From assembly GCA_905182585.1 (NCBI GenBank), contig CAJJCC010000029.1, positions 1 to 40,721 on the forward strand: a stretch of DNA of 40,721 nucleotides. The letters run 5' to 3'. The notes under the pieces were generated by a model, which saw only the letters and a program-made list of their open reading frames with translations, was not told the DNA's origin and ran no database searches. Positions 1-8,239 of this stretch are shown here, piece by piece (positions within the stretch are counted from its first letter, which is position 1; each line of letters begins with the position of its first letter). A program made the translations under genes and the position numbers. Origin of the DNA: an uncultured Flavobacteriales bacterium. Its GTDB lineage: Bacteria > Bacteroidota > Bacteroidia > Flavobacteriales_C > GCA-002722245.

Positions 1-1127
1 TCCGCAGTTGTATTTTCATACCTTCCAATATAATCCAAGCTAACATCACAAAACGAACATTGAGCCCAGTAGCAACCGTGTGAGATTGTTAATTTATTCC
101 ATCTTCCATCACTCCACATTCTGTGCATTGGATTAAGTACATCTAAAAATGCAACATAATCTTCTAATGGAAGCCCTTCGTAAGAAGGAGCGGGGAGGTC
201 TTTGTGTTTTAAGGCTGGATTATTCGTAATGTATTTAACGGAGTTGTTCTCTAAAACAAAGGTTCTAATTAATTGATCTTGGCTTGTTTCTTCATTTTGT
301 AAATCAATCAATTTAGCAACTGAAGCTTCTCCGTCATCTAATGTTATATAATCAACATATTTAAAAATAGTTGTGTCTTTTAAGCTCCGAAGCTCAGTAT
401 TACAATATCCACCACCAAATGTGATTTTGATTTTAGGATAGTTTGCTTTAATAAATTGAGCACATCTAAGTGCTGAATATAAATTTCCTGGAAATGGAAT
501 TGTAAAACCAATTAAAGTAGGCTTTTCCTTTTTTATTTTAAGATTGATTAATGCTATAAGTTCCTCAATGATTAAACTTGGTTCAGCATTTAGTTTTTTC
601 TCAATAGGAACAAACGAAGTAGCTGTTCGTGCAATCTTTTCGGCATATTTAGTAAAGCCAAAATCTTCATCAAGGTTAGCTTGAATGAAATCTCCTAGTT
701 CTTCAATATAAAGTGTTGCAAAATATTTCGCTTTATCCAGCAGCCCCATATCTCCAAAAGAGAAATCCAATTCCGTTAGATTCGCGAATCGATGAAACTT
801 CGGGAGAAATGAATCATTTAATATTTGATAAGCTTTAATAGTATTAGGTTGCTGTAAAAAAGCAACAATAGTTTCGATAGAGCTGAGGTAATCCTTTTTG
901 GCGTTATGGATTTCAGGATATAAAAGGTTATCAATTTTATTCGACTCAATGAATACTTTCTCCAGGAACTCTTTAGAAAAAACTTTTAAGAAAAGTTCAA
1001 TACTTAAATCAGCTTGAACACAATTGTATCCTTTTTCATCTAAGTATCCCTTTAAATAAGCAGTTGCCGGATATGGCGTATTCAGTTGTGTAAAAGGAGG
1101 AGTGATTAAAAGAATTTTTTGCGACAT
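1..1127 (-). CDS. B12-binding domain radical SAM protein (3' end outside window)
   Basis: I translated the minus strand from the ATG at 1125-1127 and it stays open to the window edge, giving about 375 residues with no stop. It begins MSQKILLITPPFTQLNTPYP, a typical opening of the cobalamin-binding Rossmann domain. A glycine-rich GGGYCNTELR and a Y-I-T-L-D-D-G-E-A segment follow, as in B12-binding radical SAM enzymes. The [4Fe-4S]-binding cysteines sit at residues 352, 357 and 360 in SHGCYWAQCSFCD, so the spacing is CX4CX2C rather than the canonical CX3CX2C. The catalytic barrel and any C-terminal domain lie beyond position 1. The start is 6 nt after the stop of the upstream nitrilase-like gene, so the two are probably co-transcribed and coupled. 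The substrate cannot be told; family members methylate or rearrange unactivated carbons. Confidence 0.85.
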   Translation of the reverse strand, partial: MSQKILLITPPFTQLNTPYPATAYLKGYLDEKGYNCVQADLSIELFLKVFSKEFLEKVFIESNKIDNLLYPEIHNAKKDYLSSIETIVAFLQQPNTIKAYQILNDSFLPKFHRFANLTELDFSFGDMGLLDKAKYFATLYIEELGDFIQANLDEDFGFTKYAEKIARTATSFVPIEKKLNAEPSLIIEELIALINLKIKKEKPTLIGFTIPFPGNLYSALRCAQFIKANYPKIKITFGGGYCNTELRSLKDTTIFKYVDYITLDDGEASVAKLIDLQNEETSQDQLIRTFVLENNSVKYITNNPALKHKDLPAPSYEGLPLEDYVAFLDVLNPMHRMWSDGRWNKLTISHGCYWAQCSFCDVSLDYIGRYENTTA

Positions 1128-1133
1128 ATTGCT

Positions 1134-1901
1134 TTATAACTGAAAATCATCTGCATCTAAATGTGCAGGGAATTTTATTCTGTATTCGTTAACTAAGTCC
1201 AAATTTAACCTAATGTTTTCAACTGTAGCTATATTGGGTTCGGTTGTACTAATTTTTTCTCCTAATGGGTTAAAAACTGTCGAATCACCACTATATTCAA
1301 CACCATTACCATCTTCGCCAATTCGATTCACTCCAATAACGTAAGCTTGGTTTTCGATTGCTCTTGCTTTTAGTAATGTACTCCAGTGATCTCTTCTTTT
1401 TTTAGGCCAGTTAGCAATGTATATAGCCGCATGATACTGTAGTTTGATATTTCTACTCCATACTGGAAACCTTAAATCATAACACACGAAAAATGCAATA
1501 TTGAAATCACCAATTTTCACAATTAAATGTTCTAATCCTGGGGCGTAGTTTTCATGTTCATTTGCATATCTAAATAAGTGTTTTTTATCATAATATGTAA
1601 CTTCTCCGTTTGGATCAGCAACGATTAAACGATTATAAAATAGGTTGTCTTCTTTAATTATAAGACTACCTGTTATGAATTTATTCAAATGAGCAGCCTG
1701 TTGCTTCATCCACGTTACCGATTCACCATCCATCATTTCTGCAAAAGCAGTTGGATTCATGGAAAATCCGGTTGTAAACATTTCGGGTAATACAATCAAC
1801 TTTGAATCATTTGATACCTCGCTAAAGAGTTTTTCAAATAATTGAAAGTTTTGAGATTTGTCTTCCCAAATTAAATCGGCTTGTATCGTTGAAATAATCA
1901 A
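1134..1901 (-). CDS. Omega-amidase-like nitrilase superfamily hydrolase (YafV type)
   Basis: This 255-residue protein has the full carbon-nitrogen hydrolase fold. The catalytic triad is visible as E40 in LPEMFTTGF, the lysine of YDKKHLF (K106) and C140 in VCYDLRFPVWSRN. The WSRN tail after the cysteine block and the overall length match the omega-amidase/YafV group, which hydrolyses 2-oxoglutaramate or 2-oxosuccinamate and is linked to methionine salvage and amide detoxification. The start codon is TTG at 1899-1901. No in-frame ATG lies upstream close by, and the first beta strand (IISTIQADL) begins at once, so TTG is probably genuine. It is the first gene of a pair with the downstream radical SAM gene. 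The exact substrate is inferred from family only. Confidence 0.85.
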   Translation of the reverse strand: MIISTIQADLIWEDKSQNFQLFEKLFSEVSNDSKLIVLPEMFTTGFSMNPTAFAEMMDGESVTWMKQQAAHLNKFITGSLIIKEDNLFYNRLIVADPNGEVTYYDKKHLFRYANEHENYAPGLEHLIVKIGDFNIAFFVCYDLRFPVWSRNIKLQYHAAIYIANWPKKRRDHWSTLLKARAIENQAYVIGVNRIGEDGNGVEYSGDSTVFNPLGEKISTTEPNIATVENIRLNLDLVNEYRIKFPAHLDADDFQL

Positions 1902-1942
1902 GTATAGAGTTTACAACAATTTAAGCAATATATAGAAAAGAA

Positions 1943-1966
1943 AAAAGTCCTCAATTGAGGACTTTT
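1943..1966 (-). terminator. Intrinsic terminator after the OmpH genes
   Basis: A perfect 24-nt palindrome with core GTCCTCAATTGAGGAC flanked by AAAA/TTTT lies 27 nt beyond the stop of the second OmpH gene. On the minus strand it is followed by a T-rich run. The symmetry means it could also act on plus-strand transcripts. Confidence 0.75.
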
Positions 1967-1992
1967 AAAATACTTTATGAAGTAATTAGATA

Positions 1993-2487
1993 TTATAAAC
2001 CTAATTCTTGTTTAACCAACTCAGTAATATCAGTTCCTGCAGCGTATAAAGCAGCATTAATATCAAGAACGTAAGTGTAACCATTCGCCTTCCCAATTTT
2101 TTTAACAGCGGCTTCAATTTTACCTTCAACAGCCATTAATAACTTTCTTTGCTCAGCTTGAACTTGAGCTTGAAGTTGAGGAACTGTTTCTTGTTGAAAC
2201 GCAGCCTGGTCAGCTTGAAGTCTTTTATATTCTCTCTGAACAATATTTGAATCAAGTGTTAAATATGTTTTCTCAAATTGTGCTTGATCTTGAGCTAATC
2301 TTTGTTGTTCATATTGAAGTTCTTGTTGAACCTTCATCTGATATTGTTGAAATTTCATTTCAACTGAATCTTTAACTGCTAGTTGAGCGGCAATAGTATC
2401 CGTGTTAACGTGTGCTAATTTAATCTTTTGTGCAAATGCAGTCGAAGTCGAAATAACGATGATTGCAAGTAATATTAATTTTTTCAT
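1993..2487 (-). CDS. OmpH/Skp family periplasmic chaperone (distal copy)
   Basis: A 164-residue exported protein. Residues 1-19 form a signal peptide (K2, K3, a hydrophobic core, then AFAQ), and the mature part opens with IKLAHVNTDTIAAQL, the short beta strand of Skp/OmpH proteins. Residues about 40-125 are a glutamine-rich coiled coil, expected to form the tentacle-like arms that hold unfolded outer-membrane proteins in the periplasm. The C-terminal ANGYTYVLDINAALYAAGTDIT returns to the body domain and matches the family. It is the last gene of the uppS-bamA-ompH-ompH run, 46 nt after the first copy, and is closed by the hairpin at 1943-1966. The two copies differ strongly, so this is an old duplication. 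Confidence 0.88.
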   Translation of the reverse strand: MKKLILLAIIVISTSTAFAQKIKLAHVNTDTIAAQLAVKDSVEMKFQQYQMKVQQELQYEQQRLAQDQAQFEKTYLTLDSNIVQREYKRLQADQAAFQQETVPQLQAQVQAEQRKLLMAVEGKIEAAVKKIGKANGYTYVLDINAALYAAGTDITELVKQELGL

Positions 2488-2533
2488 GGTAACTGTTTAT
2501 AAGTGTTATTTAATTCGATTTGCAATAATACTA

Positions 2534-3037
2534 TTAAAATCCTAATTTTTTTAAAACATCCTCTGTTTTATCATACTTGTCACTATAGTAAAGTACAGCA
2601 AACTTTGATGATGAGTCTAAAATAAACGCAAATCTTCCGTCTTCAGCAACAGTTTGGATCGCATTGTATACTTTATCCTGAATTGGCTTAATTAGCTTCT
2701 GTCTTTCTTTAAAGAGATCTCCTTTAGCACCAAATCTATTTTGTTTTATTTTCGAAAGATCATTTTCTACCTGTTGTATTTCTTCCTTACGCTTCAATCT
2801 CATTGTTTTTGAGAGTAAAATTTTATCAGCTTGAAATGACGAATTCAGCTTGTTGACTTCCGCTTGTTTGTCTTCAATTTCTTTTTGATACTGAATAGCT
2901 AACTCATCTAATGTTTCTTGAGCACTTTTGTATTCAGGAATTTTATCCAGAATCTTTTCTGTATCAACAAAAGCAATTTTTTGCGCTTGCCCAGAAAATG
3001 CAAACAGTATACCAAAAATGAATATTAATTTTTTCAT
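2534..3037 (-). CDS. OmpH/Skp family periplasmic chaperone (proximal copy)
   Basis: The chosen start is the ATG at 3035-3037, giving 167 residues beginning MKKLIFIFGILFAFSGQAQK, a clean signal peptide. An in-frame ATG 21 nt earlier would add MDGKINS in front of the signal and overlap bamA, which is less likely. Mature residues IAFVDTEKILDKIPEY are the standard Skp/OmpH opening, followed by a charged coiled coil with many K, E and Q and a C-terminal FAFILDSSSKFAVLYYSDKYD block. The product should chaperone outer-membrane proteins towards the BamA encoded immediately upstream; the stop of bamA is only 10 nt away. The bamA-skp order is widely conserved. Confidence 0.9.
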   Translation of the reverse strand: MKKLIFIFGILFAFSGQAQKIAFVDTEKILDKIPEYKSAQETLDELAIQYQKEIEDKQAEVNKLNSSFQADKILLSKTMRLKRKEEIQQVENDLSKIKQNRFGAKGDLFKERQKLIKPIQDKVYNAIQTVAEDGRFAFILDSSSKFAVLYYSDKYDKTEDVLKKLGF

Positions 3038-3047
3038 GCTGTTAATT

Positions 3048-5627
3048 TTACCATCCACTCACATTTCCACCGAACGTAAATGTAAACTGTCCTGGAAATG
3101 AAGAGAATGAAGGTTCAAGTAATCTATTTGCTGCGTCAAACGGGAATCCATAATCAAATCCAAGCATTCCTAGCATAGGAAGAAAAAGACGAATACCAAC
3201 TCCAGCAGTTTTTTTAACATCAAATGGATTAAATTGTTTTAGGGATTCAAAAGTATTTCCTGCTTCAGCAAATGTTAATGCGTAAATTGTAGCTTGCTGT
3301 TCTAGACTAATCGGATACCTTAATTCAAATGTATACTTAAGAGCTCCAACACCTCCGTTTAATCCGTCTCCTTTATAGACAACATTAGATGAATTAGCTT
3401 CTGTAAATCCTCTTAATGGGATGATTTCTCTTCCATCTATGTTAAACCCAGTTAACCCAGATCCGCCCATATAGAATCTTTCAAATGGGGAGGCTCCAAT
3501 TGCTTTATTATAAGTCGCTAATAAACCAAAGTTAACTTTAGAATAAAGGACAAGATTGTCTACTATTTTATTATACCAACCTGCGTGTAATTTATATTTG
3601 TGGTATTCGATCCATTTGTAGCGATCAACTTCACTCATTGTAGTAATTTCATCCTGTGAGTTATTTAATGAAACAAATGGAAGTGTAAATTGTCCTGAAA
3701 GATTGAACTCTCCACCAGACCTAGGATAGATAGGTTGATCAATACTATTTCTAGAAAGGTTAAGTCTAAGGTTTAAGTTATTAAACTGTCCTTTTTCATC
3801 TGTAGCTATATTTAATCCACTGTAGTTAAATACATTATATCGTTGATAGCCTAAAGAAGCCTGAAACCTAAAGAAGTTATCGGGCCAATTAAGACGAGTT
3901 CCCCAACCAAGACTTGCTCCCGTGATGTTTTGATAACCACCTGTAGCAGTGCTTTGTAATCTTGTATGATATATAGAAGTACTTAATGAGTTAGGTCTTT
4001 TTCCTCTAAACCAAGGTTCAACAAAACTAAAGTTATAAGATTGGTACCATGGTCCTGAAGATTGAGCTCTTAGGCTTAATGTTTGTCCATCTCCAGAAGG
4101 GATTGGCGCCCATGATTTACGTTTGAAAAATCGTTTAGTAGAAAAGTTGTTAAAGCTAAGTCCAAGTGTACCTACAACTCTTCCTGCTCCAAAACCTCCT
4201 TGTAATTCAAATTGGTCAGAAGGTTGTTCTTCGACAACAAACTCAATATCAACTGTTCCTGTAGCCGGGTTTGGTTTTGGATTAACTTGAAGTTTTTCAG
4301 GATTGAAATATTTAAGGTTTGCTAGTTCTCTTTGTGATCTAATGATATCTGATCTTTTGAAAAGCTCACCAGGTTTCATGTAAATTTCTCTTAAAATAAC
4401 ATGATCACTTGTTTTTGTGTTTCCCACAATAGTAATTCTTCCTACAATAGCTTGTTTTCCTTCAAAAATTTGAATTTCAAGATCCACAGAATCATTTTCA
4501 ATTTTGACTTCTTTAGTGTTTAGGTTAAAGAATAAATATCCATCATCTAAATAAAGTGAACTGATATCCGTTTGTTGAGGATCCATGGATAAGCGCTGGT
4601 TTAAGCGCTGTTCGTCATAAATGTCACCTTTCTTAATATTCAGATAGTGTAAAAGGAAGTCACTTGTATATTTAGCGTTACCAACGAATTTAATGTTGCG
4701 GTAGTAATATCTATTTCCTTCATCAATTGTGATTTCTAGTTTAACCCGATTGTCTGAAGTTTTAATAATAGTATCTGAAATAATTTGCATATCTCTGAAA
4801 CCATATTGCATATATATGGCTTTAACCAATTCTAAGTCTTGATTATACTCTTCATTTATAAATTTGGAGGTCCTGAAAATATTCCACCAAATTTTCATTT
4901 TGCTTTCTTTCATTGCTCTTTTTAGTTTGGAATCTGGAAGAGCCCTGTTTCCTTTAAAAACAATATCCTCAATTTTTACTTTTGGACCTTCATCTATTTC
5001 AAAAAACAAGGTTATTTTATTATTCTTTGTTGTGTCATTCTTAGTGTAATGTTTGATTTTAGGATAAAGTTTTCCTTCTGAGAAATAAAAATTCTTGATA
5101 ATTTCTTCTGCTCTGAAAATAACATTTGGACCATATGATCTATATGTTAGGTTCTTTAAATCACCAGTTAAATCTTCTCTTTTACTCTTACTTGGGTTTT
5201 TCCCTGTTTCAGCCTTTACAACAACTATTTTTCCGATCTGTGGTGATTCCTTGAACTTGAAAAGTAAGTGAATGTCATTACCTTCAATTTTAGAGATGTA
5301 TAATTTCACATCAGTAAAAAGTTTAGAATCCCAAAGTTTTTTAATCGCATCAGCAGTAACGTCACTAGGTACTTTTATTTCATCACCTTCCGCTAACCCA
5401 CTTCGTAATAAAACGGCACTTTTATTTCTGTTTGTCCCTTCAATCGAAATTGATTTGATAGTGTATACTTTAGGTATGTTCAGATTGAAAGTAGGTTTTT
5501 CTTGAATTTTAATCTCTGTTTTAAGAGTCGAGTCCAATAGGGTTGTTTGAAGCGAGTCACCGATCACTTGACCTTTAGAAAAAAGAGTAAAGATGGTAAG
5601 TAGAAATATTGTAAAGTGTAGTTTCAT
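3048..5627 (-). CDS. bamA: Outer membrane protein assembly factor BamA
   Basis: An 859-residue Omp85 protein, the essential core of the machine that folds and inserts beta-barrels in the outer membrane. A signal peptide (MKLHFTIFLLTIFTLFSKGQ) is followed by five POTRA repeats over about residues 55-440, seen as recurring strand-glycine-N patterns such as SISIEGTNRNK, IVFKGNRALPDSKL, IKFVGNAKYTSDF and ITIVGNTKTSDHV. The barrel runs from about residue 480 (GGFGAGRVVGTLGL) to the C-terminal tryptophan. LRGF near residue 740 corresponds to the conserved (V/L/I)RG(F/Y) loop motif of Omp85 proteins. Its ATG overlaps the uppS stop by one base (TAATG), so translation is coupled, and two Skp/OmpH genes follow. 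Size and architecture are normal for Bacteroidota. Confidence 0.95.
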   Translation of the reverse strand: MKLHFTIFLLTIFTLFSKGQVIGDSLQTTLLDSTLKTEIKIQEKPTFNLNIPKVYTIKSISIEGTNRNKSAVLLRSGLAEGDEIKVPSDVTADAIKKLWDSKLFTDVKLYISKIEGNDIHLLFKFKESPQIGKIVVVKAETGKNPSKSKREDLTGDLKNLTYRSYGPNVIFRAEEIIKNFYFSEGKLYPKIKHYTKNDTTKNNKITLFFEIDEGPKVKIEDIVFKGNRALPDSKLKRAMKESKMKIWWNIFRTSKFINEEYNQDLELVKAIYMQYGFRDMQIISDTIIKTSDNRVKLEITIDEGNRYYYRNIKFVGNAKYTSDFLLHYLNIKKGDIYDEQRLNQRLSMDPQQTDISSLYLDDGYLFFNLNTKEVKIENDSVDLEIQIFEGKQAIVGRITIVGNTKTSDHVILREIYMKPGELFKRSDIIRSQRELANLKYFNPEKLQVNPKPNPATGTVDIEFVVEEQPSDQFELQGGFGAGRVVGTLGLSFNNFSTKRFFKRKSWAPIPSGDGQTLSLRAQSSGPWYQSYNFSFVEPWFRGKRPNSLSTSIYHTRLQSTATGGYQNITGASLGWGTRLNWPDNFFRFQASLGYQRYNVFNYSGLNIATDEKGQFNNLNLRLNLSRNSIDQPIYPRSGGEFNLSGQFTLPFVSLNNSQDEITTMSEVDRYKWIEYHKYKLHAGWYNKIVDNLVLYSKVNFGLLATYNKAIGASPFERFYMGGSGLTGFNIDGREIIPLRGFTEANSSNVVYKGDGLNGGVGALKYTFELRYPISLEQQATIYALTFAEAGNTFESLKQFNPFDVKKTAGVGIRLFLPMLGMLGFDYGFPFDAANRLLEPSFSSFPGQFTFTFGGNVSGW

Positions 5628-6379
5628 TAATTATTTTTTTCTGTGAGTTGTTCGCTTGTTTTCCCAAAACGACGTTCTCGATTTTGAAAACTGATTAAAG
5701 CATCATAAAAGTCTTCGTCTCTAAAGTCAGGCCACAACTTAGGTGTGAAATATAATTCTGCATAAGCTAATTGCCAAAGTAGAAAGTTACTAATTCGGTG
5801 TTCTCCTGAGGTTCTAATCATTAACTCAGGGTTGGGTATTCCGGCAGTAGAAAGTGAGTTGTCAATTAACTCTTCGTTAATTTCGTGGTCACTGATACTA
5901 CCTTCTTTAAGTTTTGATGCAATTGATTTTACAGCATTGATCATTTCCCACTTTGCAGAATAACTAAGTGCTAAAACTAAAGTCATATGATCGTTAGATG
6001 CTGTTTCATCGATAGCAGACTGAAGCTTTTCTTGTGCTCTCTTTGGTAACGAGTCTAAATCTCCAATAGCTTGCAAACGAATTTTATTCTTATTTAAAGT
6101 CTTAACCTCTTTTTTGATTGTGTCAACAAGTAGGTCCATCAAAGCATTAACTTCAAATTTAGGCCGATTCCAATTCTCTGTAGAAAATGCATATAAAGTA
6201 ACATATTTAACCCCAACTTTGGCCGCTCCTTCAATTGTAGACTGAACTGCTTTCACACCTCCCTTATGTCCGAAAATACGAAGTCTACCTTTTTGTTTAG
6301 CCCATCGCCCGTTTCCATCCATAATAATGGCTACGTGCTTAGGTATGGTTTTTTTATTTACTTCTTCAAATTTAGCCAT
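5627..6379 (-). CDS. uppS: Isoprenyl transferase (undecaprenyl diphosphate synthase)
   Basis: This 250-residue cis-prenyltransferase condenses isopentenyl diphosphate units onto farnesyl diphosphate to make the C55 lipid carrier for peptidoglycan and glycan synthesis. The signature HVAIIMDGNGRWAKQKG carries the Mg-binding aspartate D21. The C-terminal RTSGEHRISNFLLWQ (from residue 189) supplies the arginines and serine that bind the pyrophosphate. It is cytosolic or membrane-peripheral. The gene leads the uppS-bamA-ompH-ompH run and ends in a one-base overlap with bamA. A TAnnTTTG-type box at 6413-6420 may drive it. Confidence 0.95.
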   Translation of the reverse strand: MAKFEEVNKKTIPKHVAIIMDGNGRWAKQKGRLRIFGHKGGVKAVQSTIEGAAKVGVKYVTLYAFSTENWNRPKFEVNALMDLLVDTIKKEVKTLNKNKIRLQAIGDLDSLPKRAQEKLQSAIDETASNDHMTLVLALSYSAKWEMINAVKSIASKLKEGSISDHEINEELIDNSLSTAGIPNPELMIRTSGEHRISNFLLWQLAYAELYFTPKLWPDFRDEDFYDALISFQNRERRFGKTSEQLTEKNN

Positions 6380-6412
6380 TAAACCTGTTAGTTTTGGATT
6401 AGCTTAAGCCCA

Positions 6413-6420
6413 CAAAAATA
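6413..6420 (-). promoter_or_regulatory. Candidate -7 promoter box for uppS-bamA
   Basis: Read on the minus strand this is TATTTTTG, matching the Bacteroidota -7 consensus TAnnTTTG. It lies 33 nt before the uppS ATG. I see no clear TTG at the expected -33 position, so support is only moderate. Confidence 0.35.
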
Positions 6421-6430
6421 GTGTTTTAAT

Positions 6431-7207
6431 TCATTTACGACACACCTCTTCAGGGGTTAAGTTTACAAAAATTGTTAATCCAGTAAATACATACCAGTCT
6501 TTATTGTATCGGTCACCTCTTTTTATATTATCAACATTAGAATATTGTGTTGTATTCGCTATGCTTGCTTGACTTGCCGACGTTGTTGAGGCTTCCGTAA
6601 TATAGTCCGTACTAATGTCGTCCATGTAATCTGTAAAGGTTTTTCTGATTCCCCAATTTAAACCAATTCCCCAACTATTAAACCTTGTTTTGATACCAAC
6701 ACCTAGTGGAATTACGAAAATATTTTTTGAAAATGCTTTTCCTTCGGTTTGAAGGCTAGCAGTACTAATTGGAATTCCGTTAAAATTGGCTTTAGGATTA
6801 TGGTTGGTAAAAGCAGTTCCAATAAAAAAATATGGAGTTGCTTTATACGAATTCGGATCTAATGCTGAAAAAGAGAAAAAATTAAATTCACCAATAATAG
6901 ATCCTTCAATTAATTGAGATGTAAAAGAAAAATTTCGATCCTTATTAAAGGAATTATTGCTATTAGCATCATTTCCTTCTATTTGTCCTATTGTTAAAGC
7001 TGCTTTTAAGCTTAGGCGTTCATCGTAATTATATCGAAGGAATGGACCAAAGGCTACGTTAAATGGCAAGATATGTTTTTGGTTAGTTTCTCCCAAATAA
7101 TATGAATCACCTCCAAATGCTCCTAACTCCCAACTAGAAGTTGGTGTTTGAGCCAGTAGAATAGGGGTGGATATTAATATATATATATGGAGAAATAGAC
7201 CTTTCAT
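6431..7207 (-). CDS. DUF6089 family outer-membrane protein (second copy)
   Basis: The chosen start is the ATG at 7205-7207, giving 258 residues beginning MKGLFLHIYILISTPILLAQ, a signal peptide. The longer frame opens with TTG inside a hairpin and adds only MFF. The mature protein has the alternating polar/aromatic pattern of a small outer-membrane beta-barrel. It starts SWELGAFGGDSYYLGE, equivalent to the ETIFGIGASNFLGD opening of its upstream neighbour, and has WGIRKTFTDYMDDISTDYI near residue 187, the hallmark motif of DUF6089. Function is unknown; in flavobacteria DUF6089 genes sit between nadK and uppS, as here. A terminator-like hairpin ends 7 nt before the ATG, so its expression may be held below that of the first copy. 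Confidence 0.8.
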   Translation of the reverse strand: MKGLFLHIYILISTPILLAQTPTSSWELGAFGGDSYYLGETNQKHILPFNVAFGPFLRYNYDERLSLKAALTIGQIEGNDANSNNSFNKDRNFSFTSQLIEGSIIGEFNFFSFSALDPNSYKATPYFFIGTAFTNHNPKANFNGIPISTASLQTEGKAFSKNIFVIPLGVGIKTRFNSWGIGLNWGIRKTFTDYMDDISTDYITEASTTSASQASIANTTQYSNVDNIKRGDRYNKDWYVFTGLTIFVNLTPEEVCRK

Positions 7208-7214
7208 AAAAAAC

Positions 7215-7242
7215 AAAACCTAAACGTAAGAGTTTAGGTTTT
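7215..7242 (-). terminator. Terminator-like hairpin between the two DUF6089 genes
   Basis: A perfect 11-bp stem (AAAACCTAAAC pairing with GTTTAGGTTTT) with a 6-nt loop is followed on the minus strand by GTTTTTT and then directly by the ATG of the second DUF6089 gene. Structurally it is a standard intrinsic terminator, but its U-tract is that gene's leader, so it could attenuate transcription or hide the translation start. Confidence 0.7.
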
Positions 7243-7263
7243 AGTATTTGAATTTTATTAATC

Positions 7264-8157
7264 TTATCTGAATTTAGGTAAACCACCTCTGGTAGTTTTT
7301 AATTTGTAGTTTGCACTTAAAAGTAAAAACATATAAGAGTCATTATCTGTAGGATCTCCACGTTGTTCATATGAAGCAGAGCCAATCCAACTTCCTTGAG
7401 TAGGGTCAGCAGCTAAAGCTGCAGGAGTTCCAAATTGGGATTCAATTAGGTCATTAGGATAGTAAGTAGTACTAACATCGTCAATATAATCTGTGAATGT
7501 TTTTCTCAATCCGTACTCGATACTAACTAACCATCTCCTGTCAACAGCAACTTTTAATCCAAGACCTAATGGAACGGCTAATTGAAATTTACTGTATGCT
7601 GTTCGAGTAGGAGTTAATGTTTGTCCTTCTGTATGTAATTCTTGTAAATAATGCCATCCGTCACCGAATTTACCCTGTGGAGCAAAAAAGAATCCTGAAA
7701 TCCCCAAAAATCCATACGGATAAATCGCCATACTCCTTAATCCTTTAACTCCTCTTAATTTAAAACGGTGTCCTCTTTTCTCTTTTTTGAGGTAAAATTC
7801 AAAATTATATCCTAACTCCAAAATAGGAGATCTGAAATTTAAATCTCTAGCTCTACGGATAGGGTCTTCAGTTTCCATATCGTCACCAGCTACAATTCCT
7901 GCAGTAAAAGCAATTTTATGAGATATTTGTTGAGTTTGCTTGAACCTTAATCCCGCAGTAATAGCGAGTCTAGTCTTGGACCACTCTAAATCCTTCATGT
8001 AGTTCGTTCCTACTTGATCAGCACCTCCTAAGTCTCCAAGGAAATTTGATGCGCCTATTCCAAAAATGGTTTCCCATCTATATCTTTTCCAACGCTGAGC
8101 TTCAGAATTAAAACCAACTCCTAGAAGTATAATAATTAAAAGTAATTTAGCTTTCAT
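7264..8157 (-). CDS. DUF6089 family outer-membrane protein (first copy)
   Basis: The ATG at 8155-8157 gives 297 residues starting MKAKLLLIIILLGVGFNSEAQ, a signal peptide; the two-residue longer form would need TTG. The mature protein begins RYRWETIFGIGASNFLGDLGG, followed by regularly spaced amphipathic strands and YGLRKTFTDYIDDVSTTYY near residue 217, the DUF6089 signature. A small outer-membrane barrel is the likely structure and its function is unknown. It is a tandem paralogue of the next gene but clearly diverged. It has its own good promoter candidate at 8187-8218 and is followed by the hairpin at 7215-7242. Confidence 0.82.
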   Translation of the reverse strand: MKAKLLLIIILLGVGFNSEAQRWKRYRWETIFGIGASNFLGDLGGADQVGTNYMKDLEWSKTRLAITAGLRFKQTQQISHKIAFTAGIVAGDDMETEDPIRRARDLNFRSPILELGYNFEFYLKKEKRGHRFKLRGVKGLRSMAIYPYGFLGISGFFFAPQGKFGDGWHYLQELHTEGQTLTPTRTAYSKFQLAVPLGLGLKVAVDRRWLVSIEYGLRKTFTDYIDDVSTTYYPNDLIESQFGTPAALAADPTQGSWIGSASYEQRGDPTDNDSYMFLLLSANYKLKTTRGGLPKFR

Positions 8158-8186
8158 TTTCAATGCTTTAAAACACTATAACCGAG

Positions 8187-8218
8187 CAAAGATATAAATT
8201 TCACCGTTTCTAATCCAA
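8187..8218 (-). promoter_or_regulatory. Bacteroidota-type promoter for the first DUF6089 gene
   Basis: On the minus strand, TTG (8216-8218), a 21-nt spacer and TATCTTTG (8187-8194) match the -33 TTG / -7 TAnnTTTG arrangement of Bacteroidota sigma-ABfr promoters. The ATG follows about 30 nt after the -7 box, leaving a leader of roughly 20-25 nt. Confidence 0.55.
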
Positions 8219-8239
8219 TATGAATGAATTAAATATCAA

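Noticed and set aside
3038-3058. Longer start for the proximal OmpH gene
   Set aside because: It would put seven polar residues before a clean signal peptide and overlap bamA.
4864-5505. Plus-strand open frames inside bamA
   Set aside because: They lie wholly inside a secure minus-strand gene, have no family features and read as antisense shadows.
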